Assembly (NCBI GenBank): GCA_003164825.1
Contig: PLUH01000199.1
Span: 1 to 13,814 of the forward strand
Origin: Hyphomicrobiales bacterium
GTDB taxonomy: Bacteria; Pseudomonadota; Alphaproteobacteria; Rhizobiales; Beijerinckiaceae
Direction: 5' to 3'
Length of the DNA: 13,814 nucleotides
Shown piece by piece: positions 7,211 to 13,814 of this stretch (the stretch's first letter is position 1; the number at the start of each line of letters is the position of its first letter). The translations under genes and the position numbers were made by a program. The notes below the pieces were generated by a model. It was given only the letters and a program-made list of their open reading frames with translations. It did not search any database and was not told the DNA's origin.

Positions 7211-7519
7211 ATGGAAAAAAGGAAACCCGGGTACCAGCTTAGCCACATCAAGGCGGCGTTTGGCGATTCTGCCCGACTCAACCGGACGTTTAGCTCAAAG
7301 CAGGGCGCTGTCGATCTCGGAATGGATGACGAGGCAGTTGTCGCCCTTATTCAGGCTTTGAAGCATTCGGATTTCGAAAAGTCGATGACTTCAATCTCCG
7401 ATCACAAGGTTTGGCAGGATGGTTACAGGCCAACGACCGTGGATGGACGCATTGTATACGTGAAATTCACGCTCGACGAACAGAAGGAGTTGCTGCTCAT
7501 CAGCTTCAAGGAGGCTTAA
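7211..7519 (+). CDS. mqsR: MqsR-type mRNA interferase toxin
   Basis: This is a 102-residue toxin of the RelE-like MqsR family, near the 98 residues of E. coli MqsR. E. coli MqsR is a ribonuclease cutting mRNA at GCU/GCA sites. The family signature is plain: MEKRKPGYQLSHIK at the start, then SDFEKSMTS, SDHKVWQDGYRP, YVKF and LLISFKEA. The residues matching E. coli Lys56, Gln68, Tyr81 and Lys96 are all present (Lys57, Gln69, Tyr83, Lys100), so the enzyme should be active. ATG 7211 is the only start giving the conserved N-terminus. Toxin precedes antitoxin with a 1-bp gap, as in E. coli mqsRA. The locus is visibly lower in GC than its neighbours, which suggests horizontal acquisition. Confidence 0.94.
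   Translation: MEKRKPGYQLSHIKAAFGDSARLNRTFSSKQGAVDLGMDDEAVVALIQALKHSDFEKSMTSISDHKVWQDGYRPTTVDGRIVYVKFTLDEQKELLLISFKEA
7508..7514 (+). promoter_or_regulatory. Strong ribosome-binding site fixing the mqsA start
   Basis: AAGGAGG at the very end of mqsR lies 6 bases before GTG 7521. It supports that GTG over the internal ATG codons and implies efficient, coupled translation of the antitoxin. Confidence 0.8.
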
Positions 7520-7520
7520 C

Positions 7521-8075
7521 GTGACCAAAAATCCGCGAAATTACCCTGACAGAATGACGAGCGCGGAGTCGGGACGTCCCATGGAACGTGGTGAAAAGGA
7601 AATCGCCATCATGGTTGACGGAGTGAAATTCACCTACAGGCAACCTGGCTGGTGGTGCTCGCTTACTGACCCGAATGATAACGAGGGTCAGTTGGTGGAC
7701 GAGGACAATCAGACAGCGGAGATGGCGCGTCGCTCGGCGAAAGCCCTCGCGCGTGGCGAAAAGGTCTTTGTGCCCATAGTCATCCGCGCTATCCGAAAGC
7801 TACTCGGCCTGACCCAGCGCGAAGCCGGGATTCTCTTCGGCGCCGGCGTAAAGTCCTTCGAAAAATATGAAAGCGGTGAGATCAAGCCCTCCGAGCCGAC
7901 CAAGCGTCTGCTCAAGCTGGCGATGCAGCGGCCAGATCTGTTCACCAAGCGCAAGCGATTCGAAATTCCGTCGCCCGACGATGCCGAGCTAATTCGCCAG
8001 ACGCTACGGAAGGCAGCCATGGACAGGATTTACGAGCCGCTTTTCGAAAGCCAAAACTCGAACCACCCGAACTGA
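7521..8075 (+). CDS. mqsA: MqsA-type antitoxin, zinc-site-deficient variant
   Basis: This 184-residue protein starts at GTG 7521. Residues about 82-141 form the Xre/Cro-type HTH of MqsA: FVPIVIRAIRKLLGLTQREA, FGAGVKSFEKYESGEIKPSE, LLKLAMQRPDLF. By homology it neutralises MqsR and represses the operon. The N-terminal toxin-binding region (residues 12-50) aligns with an MqsA subgroup that, from memory, begins CPETGxPM, but here it reads SAESGRPM. Cys46 is the only cysteine in the protein, so the four-Cys zinc site of E. coli MqsA cannot form. At positions matching the E. coli DNA-contact residues Asn97 and Arg101 there are Lys111 and Lys115. A C-terminal extension of about 40 residues is unusual for the family. 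The family call is firm because of the operon; function of the variant is inferred. Confidence 0.87.
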   Translation: MTKNPRNYPDRMTSAESGRPMERGEKEIAIMVDGVKFTYRQPGWWCSLTDPNDNEGQLVDEDNQTAEMARRSAKALARGEKVFVPIVIRAIRKLLGLTQREAGILFGAGVKSFEKYESGEIKPSEPTKRLLKLAMQRPDLFTKRKRFEIPSPDDAELIRQTLRKAAMDRIYEPLFESQNSNHPN

Positions 8076-8080
8076 TCCGC

Positions 8081-8094
8081 TGAGCGCTCGCTCA
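8081..8094 (+). terminator. Short hairpin after mqsA, weak terminator candidate
   Basis: TGAGC-GCTC-GCTCA forms a perfect 5-bp stem starting 5 bases past the mqsA stop. There is no T-tract, so termination is uncertain. Confidence 0.25.
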
Positions 8095-8145
8095 TACGAA
8101 TCAACAGGCGCAAAAGACATCACTGCCGCGTCGTCTTTGGCGACC

Positions 8146-8296
8146 GTGACGTAAGCCCACGGCGCGGGTGTCGCTAGGAACGTTCGCGCGGCACGCTTGC
8201 GCAGGCGTCCATCACTTGCCGATCGCCGACCCCCGCGACGAAGCGCAGCTCTTCCGCGAACCAGCGGCGCGCTCGCCGGACAGCGTCGTCAGTCAC
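8146..8296 (-). pseudogene. Frameshifted N-terminal remnant resembling protein-L-isoaspartate O-methyltransferase
   Basis: From GTG 8296 the minus strand reads VTDDAVRRARRWFAEELR, then FVAGVGDRQVMDACASVPRE, and hits a stop at 8176-8174. Restoring a single base near 8182 continues the reading as RFLATPAPWAYVT. The pattern FAEELR...VM.A...VPRERFL...PW is what I recall from the start of Pcm-like methyltransferases. No SAM-binding part follows, so the gene is both frameshifted and truncated. The family is recalled, not searched. The rest of the 334-bp gap between mqsA and the aldo/keto reductase gene shows no other gene. Confidence 0.45.
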
Positions 8297-8409
8297 CCGA
8301 TATCGCCTTGCAAAGCCGGGCGCCGGGGCGCTCGCAGAAAAAAGTGCGCCTAGCGTCTTTCGGCGACCGTTGATCTTACGCTATCCTGGAGGACTAGGAA
8401 GGGACCACA

Positions 8410-9360
8410 ATGCAGCTTCGCCGCCTCGGCCACACCGATCTTTCCATCGCGCCGATGGTTCTCGGCGGCAACGTGTTCGGCTGGACGGCCGACAAGAAGG
8501 CCTCGTTCGCGGTGCTCGACCGGTTCGCGGGAGCGGGCCTCAACGCCGTCGACACCGCCGACGCCTATTCGAGCTGGGCCCCCGGCAACAAGGGCGGCGA
8601 ATCCGAGACCATCATCGGCGAATGGATGAAGGCGCGCGGGAATCGAAGCCGCATCGTCGTCATCACCAAGGTCGGCTCGCCGATGGGCCACGGCAAGGAG
8701 GGGCTCAAGGCCCGCTACATCGAAGAGGCGGCCGAAGCCTCGCTGAAGCGCCTTCAGACCGACGCGATCGACCTCTATCTCGCCCACTGGCCCGACATGG
8801 CGACGCCGATCGACGAGACGCTCGGGGCGTTCCAGCGCCTGATCGAGAAGGGCAAGATCCGGTGGTGCGGCGCCTCGAACCTCACTGTCGAACTGCTCGA
8901 GGCGGCGATCTCGGCCGCGAAGGCGCGAGGCGGCCCGCGCTACGAAGTCCTGCAGCCCGAATACAATCTCGCCGACCGAAAGGGGTTCGAATCCGGCCTC
9001 GCCGAACTCTGCGCCCGCGAGAAGATCGGCGTCATCACCTATTTCAGCCTCGCCAAGGGCTTCTTGTCGGGCAAGTACCGCAGCGAAGCGGACCTCGCCA
9101 AGAGCCCCCGCGGCGGCGGGGTCAAGGACTATCTCAATCCGCGCGGGTTTCGCATTCTCGACGCGCTCGACAAGGTCGCCGCCGGTCACAAGGCCAAGCC
9201 GGCGGAAGCCGCGCTCGCCTGGGTGATGGCGAGGCCGGGCGTCACCGCCCCGATCGCCAGCGCCACCTCCGTCGAGCAGGTCGACAGCCTCGTCCGCGCG
9301 ACCGAGCTCAAGCTGACGCAAGCCGACATGGGAGCGCTCGATAAGGCCAGCGCACCCTGA
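8410..9360 (+). CDS. Aldo/keto reductase
   Basis: This is a 316-residue cytosolic NADP(H)-dependent (beta/alpha)8-barrel reductase. ATG 8410 follows AGGAAGGGA at good spacing. The catalytic tetrad is visible: Asp48 and Tyr53 in NAVDTADAYSSW, Lys87 in VVITKVGS, and His126 in DLYLAHWPD. The substrate/cofactor strands CGASNLTVE, LQPEYNLADRKGF and YFSLAKGFLSGKYR are typical, as is the C-terminal cofactor-binding TAPIASATSVEQVDSL. It most resembles the YajO/Tas-like general aldehyde reductases; the physiological substrate is unknown. It is a single-gene unit, convergent with fadD 54 bp away. Confidence 0.95.
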   Translation: MQLRRLGHTDLSIAPMVLGGNVFGWTADKKASFAVLDRFAGAGLNAVDTADAYSSWAPGNKGGESETIIGEWMKARGNRSRIVVITKVGSPMGHGKEGLKARYIEEAAEASLKRLQTDAIDLYLAHWPDMATPIDETLGAFQRLIEKGKIRWCGASNLTVELLEAAISAAKARGGPRYEVLQPEYNLADRKGFESGLAELCAREKIGVITYFSLAKGFLSGKYRSEADLAKSPRGGGVKDYLNPRGFRILDALDKVAAGHKAKPAEAALAWVMARPGVTAPIASATSVEQVDSLVRATELKLTQADMGALDKASAP

Positions 9361-9377
9361 GCGCCAAAACCGATTTA

Positions 9378-9410
9378 CCCCGGCGGCGCGAATTTCATCG
9401 GGCCGCGGGG
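9378..9410. terminator. GC-rich hairpin between convergent aldo/keto reductase and fadD
   Basis: CCCCG-g-CGGC (9378-9387) pairs with GCCGCGGGG (9402-9410): 9 bp with one bulged G and a 14-base loop. It lies midway between two convergent stop codons and may serve both strands, though neither side has a T-tract. Confidence 0.35.
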
Positions 9411-9414
9411 CAAG

Positions 9415-11091
9415 TCATTCTTTCGCGGGCTCATCGTCGCGCAGCTCGCGGCGCAAGATCTTCCCAACCGTGGTCTTCGGCAGCGCGTCGCGGAACTCGA
9501 CATGGCGCGGCGTCTTGTAGCCAGTCAGATTTTGCCGGGAAAAGGCGATGAGATCGGCGCCGGTCAGCGCCTTGTCTTTGCGCACCACCACGACTTTGAC
9601 CGCCTCTCCGGTCTTGGAATCGGGAACCCCGACCGCGCCGACCTCGAGCACTCCCGGATGGGCTATCAGCACGTCTTCGATCTCGTTCGGAAAGACTTTG
9701 AAGCCGGAGACATTGATCATGTCCTTCTTCCGGTCGACCACGAACACGTAGCCGCGGTCGTCGACCCGGGCGATGTCGCCGGTGCGCAAGTAACCGTCGG
9801 CGGCCATCACGTTGGCGGTCTCGTCAGGCATGTTCCAGTAGCCGGCCATCACCTGCGGGCCCTTGATGCACAATTCGCCGGTCTCGCCGACCTTGAGGTC
9901 GCGGCCGTCGTCGTCACGAATGGCGATATCGGTCGAAGGCAGCGGCAAGCCGATCGCGCCGGTAAAGTCCTCGATGGTTAGCGGATTGGCGATCGCGGCG
10001 GGCGAGGTCTCGGTCAATCCATAGGCTTCGATCAACGGCTTGCCGGTCAGCGATTTCCACCGCTCGGCGACCGCACGCTGCACCGCCATGCCGCCGCCGA
10101 TCGCCAGATGCAGGCGCGAGAAATCGAGCCGGACGAAATCCTGGTTGTTCAAGAGCGCGTTGAAAAGGGTGTTGACGCCGGTGATGACCGTGCACGGCGT
10201 CTTCCGGAGCGCCTTGACCAGGTCCGGGATGTCGCGCGGATTGGCGATGAGCAGATTCGTCGCGCCGATCATCACCGGAACGAAGCAGTTCGCCTGCAGC
10301 GCGAACACGTGATAGAGCGGCAGCGCCGCCAGGAACGTTTCGCCTTCAGGGCTGATCGCAGCCGCGACCCAGGCGTGGACCTGCTGCAGATTGGCGATCA
10401 GGTTGCGATGGGTCAGCATCGCCCCCTTCGGCACGCCGGTCGTCCCGCCGGTATATTGCAGAAACGCGACGTCGGCCGGCTCGACCGGCGCTTCCGTGAA
10501 CGCCTGCGCTCTTCCGAGCTCGAGCGCGCGATTGAAGCGCTCCGCCCGCTCGAGGCGAAAGGCGGGAACCGCCCGCCGGATGTGGCGCACGACAAGATTG
10601 ACGATCAGCCCCCGCGCACCGCCCAATTGATCGCCGACGCCGGTGACCACGACAGTCGTCACGGCGGTGCCGCCGATCGCCTTTTCGAGCGTGCGGGCGA
10701 AGTTCTCCAGCACCACGATCGCTTCCGCGCCCGAATCGGCGAGCTGATGGCCGAGCTCGCGCGGCGAGTACAACGGGTTGCAGTTGACGACGACGTAGCC
10801 GGCGCGCAGCGCCCCGAACATGGCGATCGGATATTGCAGCAGGTTCGGCAGCATCAACGCGACGCGAGCGCCGCGCGGCAGGCGAACGACGTTCTGCAGG
10901 TAAGCCCCGAACGCGCGCGACTTCTCATCAAGTTCGCCGTACGAGATCGTTTTGCCCATGCTGATGAAGGCGGTTTGGTCGCGAAACTTGGCGACGCTGG
11001 CAGCGAAAAACTCTCCTAGCGAGCGAAATGCGTTCGGGTCGATTTCGGCCGGAACGCCCTCGGGATAGGACTTGAGCCAAATCCGTTCCAT
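9415..11091 (-). CDS. fadD: Long-chain fatty acid--CoA ligase (FadD-like)
   Basis: This 558-residue ANL-superfamily enzyme activates fatty acids with ATP and CoA, via an acyl-adenylate, at the membrane/cytosol interface. ATG 11091 (MERIWLKSYPEGVPAEID) has GAGGA 5-6 bases upstream and matches the typical FadD N-terminus. Codons above it are low-complexity and rejected. Motifs: YTGGTTGVPKGA (213-224, phosphate loop), AYGLTETSPAA (356-366), YLRTGDIARVD (434-444), DRKKDMINVSGFKVFPNEIE (453-472, hinge and linker) and catalytic Lys544 in TTVGKILRREL. Length matches E. coli FadD (about 560). It probably feeds beta-oxidation or lipid synthesis. No fatty-acid genes adjoin it. Chain-length preference cannot be judged. 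Confidence 0.92.
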   Translation of the reverse strand: MERIWLKSYPEGVPAEIDPNAFRSLGEFFAASVAKFRDQTAFISMGKTISYGELDEKSRAFGAYLQNVVRLPRGARVALMLPNLLQYPIAMFGALRAGYVVVNCNPLYSPRELGHQLADSGAEAIVVLENFARTLEKAIGGTAVTTVVVTGVGDQLGGARGLIVNLVVRHIRRAVPAFRLERAERFNRALELGRAQAFTEAPVEPADVAFLQYTGGTTGVPKGAMLTHRNLIANLQQVHAWVAAAISPEGETFLAALPLYHVFALQANCFVPVMIGATNLLIANPRDIPDLVKALRKTPCTVITGVNTLFNALLNNQDFVRLDFSRLHLAIGGGMAVQRAVAERWKSLTGKPLIEAYGLTETSPAAIANPLTIEDFTGAIGLPLPSTDIAIRDDDGRDLKVGETGELCIKGPQVMAGYWNMPDETANVMAADGYLRTGDIARVDDRGYVFVVDRKKDMINVSGFKVFPNEIEDVLIAHPGVLEVGAVGVPDSKTGEAVKVVVVRKDKALTGADLIAFSRQNLTGYKTPRHVEFRDALPKTTVGKILRRELRDDEPAKE

Positions 11092-11202
11092 ATCGTCCTC
11101 GTCGTCAAGGCGTCGTCGCGCATCGGCTGGCGGTCGCCCGCGAGCGAATCCGCCATCGTAGTTGACTCCGAGGTTCTCGGCGAGGCCGTTCCGCATCCTG
11201 TC

Positions 11203-11223
11203 ATTCCCGCGTTCCCCGGGAAT
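11203..11223. repeat. 7-bp inverted repeat between epsI and fadD
   Basis: ATTCCCG (11203-11209) and CGGGAAT (11217-11223) are exact complements with a 7-base spacer. The surrounding TCATTCCCG...CGGGAATC resembles common rhizobial palindromic elements. It lies 87 bp past the epsI stop and 112 bp before the fadD start. The rest of this 218-bp gap shows nothing I can assign. Confidence 0.4.
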
Positions 11224-11309
11224 CAAGGGCCGCCCCCGCGCAGGACGCGCGCCCGGCACGGACGCTTGCTCAAATCACTCCATGATATCGGTAAAACTGG
11301 CGAACCGAA

Positions 11310-12005
11310 CTACAACAGCGCCTTTCCGGGGTCGCCAACCATGAACTCCCGAGTGTCGGGGTCCACAGAATTCAATAAATCGTGAATGAATTTGTCCTGA
11401 ATCTTGAAGCTTTCTCCCGGCGGGACGCCAATGGTCGAGACCCGGAACAACGCGCCGTCGGGTATCCATCCCCTGAGGCCGTATTGGAGCTTCAGCGCCT
11501 GGCGGGCCCAATTGCTGTTCGAATTATCGTAGCCGATCCGCATCCAATAGGTGATCGGCTCGATCCGGTCCTCGCGCGTGGCGATGAGCCGCGTCACTTT
11601 GAGCTGCGGCGCCGAGGACGAGTAGGCGAGCCTGCCCGAGCTCGTCGCCGATACCCGGAAGCCCTGGGCGGTGTAGCACACCTCGGGATGGTGCAGCTGC
11701 AGGCGGTCGCTCTGGCTCTCGCCATAGGCCACCATCAGCATGACGACATTCCCATCCGGGTCGACAAAGCCGCGCGACGCCTCCTGGTTGTACAACTCGC
11801 GCTCGAGCGAATCCGGGGGCGCAGGCGCGATGACATTCAACCCTTCGACGGGCTTCCAATCGCCGAACTGGGTCGGCAGATGCTTTTCGATATCGAACGC
11901 GTCATGCGTGCGCGCCATCAGTTTGTGCGGCGTCATCACCACCGCAAGCAGCATCGCCGCCAGCATCGCGACGCAGGCGAGGAGAACATTGGTCGAACGC
12001 GCCAT
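11310..12005 (-). CDS. EpsI-family protein (exosortase-associated, DUF3485)
   Basis: This is a 231-residue protein. ATG 12005 follows GGAG at 6 bases; the arginine-rich codons above it are rejected as non-coding. One N-terminal membrane segment (residues 6-25, NVLLACVAMLAAMLLAVVM) anchors a domain probably outside the membrane. The EpsI signatures are the IEKHLPTQFGDWK region at 39-51, YNQEASRGFVDPDG, LMVAYGESQSDRLQLHHPEV, Cys110 in HHPEVCYTAQGF, and WMRIGYDNSNSNWARQALKL. EpsI proteins accompany exosortases in exopolysaccharide and PEP-CTERM systems, alone or fused; their biochemistry is poorly known. No exosortase, glycosyltransferase or PEP-CTERM protein is in this window, so it is an orphan copy. 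Divergent from the aldehyde dehydrogenase gene. Confidence 0.85.
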   Translation of the reverse strand: MARSTNVLLACVAMLAAMLLAVVMTPHKLMARTHDAFDIEKHLPTQFGDWKPVEGLNVIAPAPPDSLERELYNQEASRGFVDPDGNVVMLMVAYGESQSDRLQLHHPEVCYTAQGFRVSATSSGRLAYSSSAPQLKVTRLIATREDRIEPITYWMRIGYDNSNSNWARQALKLQYGLRGWIPDGALFRVSTIGVPPGESFKIQDKFIHDLLNSVDPDTREFMVGDPGKALL

Positions 12006-12119
12006 ATCAGGCTCCGGTTCGCGCGGAGTTCGCGCGCGAGGCCCTAAACATAGTCGCTGGGCCCGCTTGGCGCAACGCCCGCGACTTCGCCCCCTTGGAG
12101 GCGAAAAAGGGCGATCGCG

Positions 12120-12131
12120 CGGATTAATCCG
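12120..12131. promoter_or_regulatory. 12-bp perfect palindrome in the epsI/ALDH divergent region
   Basis: CGGATTAATCCG is an exact palindrome placed 114 bp before the epsI start and 129 bp before the ALDH start. It is a plausible dimeric-regulator site for either gene. A second hairpin, TTCGCC/GGCGAA (12086-12091, 12100-12105), lies nearby. Confidence 0.35.
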
Positions 12132-12260
12132 GCCGAAATCTTGCAGCGGGCGGCCGCGTCGACGAGCTTGGACTTGCCGGGCGGGCGGAATTGGGGTCGA
12201 AGGGAGCTTCACGGCGGCGCCCGGCGGCGGCGAACCGATAAAACGGATGAGGCGAAACCG

Positions 12261-13763
12261 ATGACCAGCGAGGACGTGCTCGAACGCGCGGGCTTGACCC
12301 CGGCGGAGCTTGGCGGCGGTTCGCTCTCCGTCCGCTCGCCGATCGACGGGGTCGAGATCGCCCGCATCCGGGAGACGCGGCCTGACGACATGCCGGCGGT
12401 CATCGACCGCGCCCGGAACGCCTTTCTCGCCTGGCGCGAGATTCCGGCGCCCCGCCGGGGCGAGCTCGTGCGCCTCCTCGGCGAGGAGCTGCGCGCCTCG
12501 AAGGAGGCTCTCGGCGCGCTCGTGACCCTGGAGGTCGGCAAGATCGTGTCCGAGGGCTTAGGCGAAGTGCAGGAGATGATCGACATCTGCGATTTCGCCG
12601 TCGGCCTGTCGCGGCAATTGCACGGCCTCGTCATCGCCTCGGAGCGCCCCGGCCACCGGATGGCGGAGACCTGGCATCCCATGGGGCCGTGCGCGGTGAT
12701 TTCGGCGTTCAATTTCCCGGTCGCCGTGTGGTCCTGGAACGCCGCGCTGGCGCTGGTCTGCGGCGATCCGGTGATCTGGAAACCGTCGGAGAAGACGCCG
12801 CTCTCGGCGCTGGCGACGATGAAAATCCTCGCCCGCGCGATCAAGCGCTTCGGCCCCGACGCGCCCGAAGGCCTCGCCCAGATCGTCATCGGCGGCGCGG
12901 CGATCGGGGAAGCGCTGGTCGCATCGAAGCATGTCCCGGTCGTTTCAGCGACCGGATCGACCCGCATGGGCTCGATCGTCGGCCCGAAGGTCGCCGCGCG
13001 GTTCGGCCGCCCAATCCTCGAGCTCGGCGGCAACAACGCGATGATCGTCGCCCCCTCGGCCGATCTCGACATGGCGATGCGGGCGATCGTCTTCTCCGCC
13101 GTCGGCACCGCCGGGCAGCGCTGCACCTCGCTGAGAAGGCTCATCGTCCACCGTTCGATCCGCGCCGAGCTCACCCACCGGCTGGTCAAGGCCTATTCGA
13201 GTCTGCCGATCGGCGATCCGCGCAAGGAGGGGACGCTGGTCGGCCCGCTCATCGACCACGCCGCGCGCGACAAAATGCAGGCCGCGCTCGCCCGCGCCAG
13301 AGACCAGGGCGGCCTCGTCCACGGTGGGCGAACGGTCGCCGAGGGCGCGCCGAACGGGGGGGCCTATGTCGAGCCGGCGATCGTCGAAATGCCGGGGCAA
13401 TCGGACATCGTGCGCGAGGAGACCTTCGCGCCGATCCTCTATACGCTCGGCTACGACGCCATGGACGAGGCGATCGCGATCCACAACGATGTGCCCCAGG
13501 GCCTGTCGTCGTCGATCTTCACCCTAAACATGCGCGAGGCGGATACGTTTCTTTCCGCCACCGGTTCGGACTGCGGCATCGCCAACGTCAACATCGGCCC
13601 GTCGGGGGCCGAGATCGGCGGCGCCTTCGGCGGCGAGAAGGAGACCGGCGGCGGCCGCGAGAGCGGCTCCGACGCCTGGAAGTCCTACATGCGCCGGCAG
13701 ACGAGCACGGTGAACTATTCGGCGAAGCTGCCGCTCGCGCAGGGGGTCAGATTCGATTTCTAG
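12261..13763 (+). CDS. ALDH7-type aldehyde dehydrogenase (aminoadipate semialdehyde / L-piperidine-6-carboxylate dehydrogenase)
   Basis: This 500-residue NAD(P)-dependent enzyme belongs to the ALDH7 (antiquitin/AmaB) branch. That branch oxidises 2-aminoadipate 6-semialdehyde, in equilibrium with piperideine-6-carboxylate, to 2-aminoadipate in lysine catabolism. ATG 12261 has GAGG 8 bases upstream and removes a 40-codon basic extension. Motifs: SAFNFPVAVWSWN (149-161, with Asn151), WKPSEKTPLSA (173-183, cofactor site), SATGSTRMG (229-237), catalytic Glu254 in LELGGNN, catalytic Cys288 in TAGQRCTSLRR, and EETFAPILY (386-394). The ending NYSAKLPLAQGVRFDF is typical of ALDH7, as is GSDAWKSYMRRQT. 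No other lysine-degradation gene adjoins it. The superfamily is certain; the substrate branch is likely. Confidence 0.92.
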   Translation: MTSEDVLERAGLTPAELGGGSLSVRSPIDGVEIARIRETRPDDMPAVIDRARNAFLAWREIPAPRRGELVRLLGEELRASKEALGALVTLEVGKIVSEGLGEVQEMIDICDFAVGLSRQLHGLVIASERPGHRMAETWHPMGPCAVISAFNFPVAVWSWNAALALVCGDPVIWKPSEKTPLSALATMKILARAIKRFGPDAPEGLAQIVIGGAAIGEALVASKHVPVVSATGSTRMGSIVGPKVAARFGRPILELGGNNAMIVAPSADLDMAMRAIVFSAVGTAGQRCTSLRRLIVHRSIRAELTHRLVKAYSSLPIGDPRKEGTLVGPLIDHAARDKMQAALARARDQGGLVHGGRTVAEGAPNGGAYVEPAIVEMPGQSDIVREETFAPILYTLGYDAMDEAIAIHNDVPQGLSSSIFTLNMREADTFLSATGSDCGIANVNIGPSGAEIGGAFGGEKETGGGRESGSDAWKSYMRRQTSTVNYSAKLPLAQGVRFDF

Positions 13764-13792
13764 CGCGCGCCGCGATGCAACGGAGCCGCACG

Positions 13793-13814
13793 CCCTCATC
13801 CGGCCCTTCGGGCC
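13793..13814. repeat. Start of a RIME-like palindromic repeat, cut by the window edge
   Basis: CCCTCATCC leads into the hairpin GGCCC-TTC-GGGCC (13802-13814). CCCTCATCCGGC...GGCC is how many rhizobial intergenic palindromic elements (RIME type) begin; they usually continue CACCTTCTCCC. The right half lies outside the window. It starts 29 bp after the ALDH stop and could serve as its terminator. Confidence 0.5.

Noticed and set aside
11092..11259. N-terminal extension of the acyl-CoA ligase
   Set aside because: The sequence is low-complexity and MERIWLKSYP at 11091 is the typical FadD beginning.

Overview
The window looks like chromosomal DNA of a GC-rich alphaproteobacterium, most likely of the order Hyphomicrobiales (Rhizobiales). 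The evidence is a class II (CP4-like) AroA next to a TIGR02300/FYDLN-type acidic zinc-ribbon protein and tRNA-Ala, GTG starts behind purine-rich ribosome sites, and palindromic intergenic elements of the kind scattered through Bradyrhizobium, Methylobacterium and Rhizobium genomes. Species cannot be named from this. No rRNA, CRISPR array, transposase, integrase or phage gene was seen.

Layout. (1) 20-832, minus: a Tat-targeted Hint-domain protein in relatively AT-rich DNA, followed by 313 bp without a gene. (2) 1146-1221, minus: tRNA-Ala(GGC); 1360-1737, minus: the FYDLN acidic protein; 1911-3254, plus: aroA, transcribed divergently from it. cmk and rpsA, the usual partners after aroA, are absent. 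(3) 3286-3389: a large imperfect palindromic repeat that also encodes the last codons of the next gene. (4) 3379-4509, minus, and 4648-5493, plus: a divergent pair, a Gfo/Idh/MocA dehydrogenase and a MurR/RpiR (HTH-SIS) regulator, with an inverted-repeat operator candidate between them. (5) 5499-6965, minus: a DHA2-type MFS exporter with an inverted repeat in its leader. (6) 7211-8075, plus: an mqsRA toxin-antitoxin operon of visibly lower GC, with a readable promoter. It is followed by a frameshifted N-terminal remnant of a gene resembling protein-L-isoaspartate O-methyltransferase. (7) 8410-9360, plus: an aldo/keto reductase, convergent with 9415-11091, minus: a FadD-type acyl-CoA ligase. 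(8) 11310-12005, minus: an orphan EpsI protein, divergent from 12261-13763, plus: an ALDH7-type dehydrogenase acting on aminoadipate semialdehyde/piperideine-6-carboxylate. The window ends inside a RIME-like palindrome.

How the genes fit together. Most are single-gene metabolic units: shikimate pathway, sugar or polyol oxidation, efflux, aldehyde/ketone reduction, fatty-acid activation and lysine catabolism. Only the dehydrogenase/regulator pair and mqsRA are clear functional couples. I did not find a convincing new multi-gene system. The best leads are the mqsRA locus (antitoxin without its zinc cysteines, altered DNA-reading residues, and two ATGs each with its own ribosome site at the toxin), the Tat-Hint protein, and several unexplained inverted repeats at divergent promoters.
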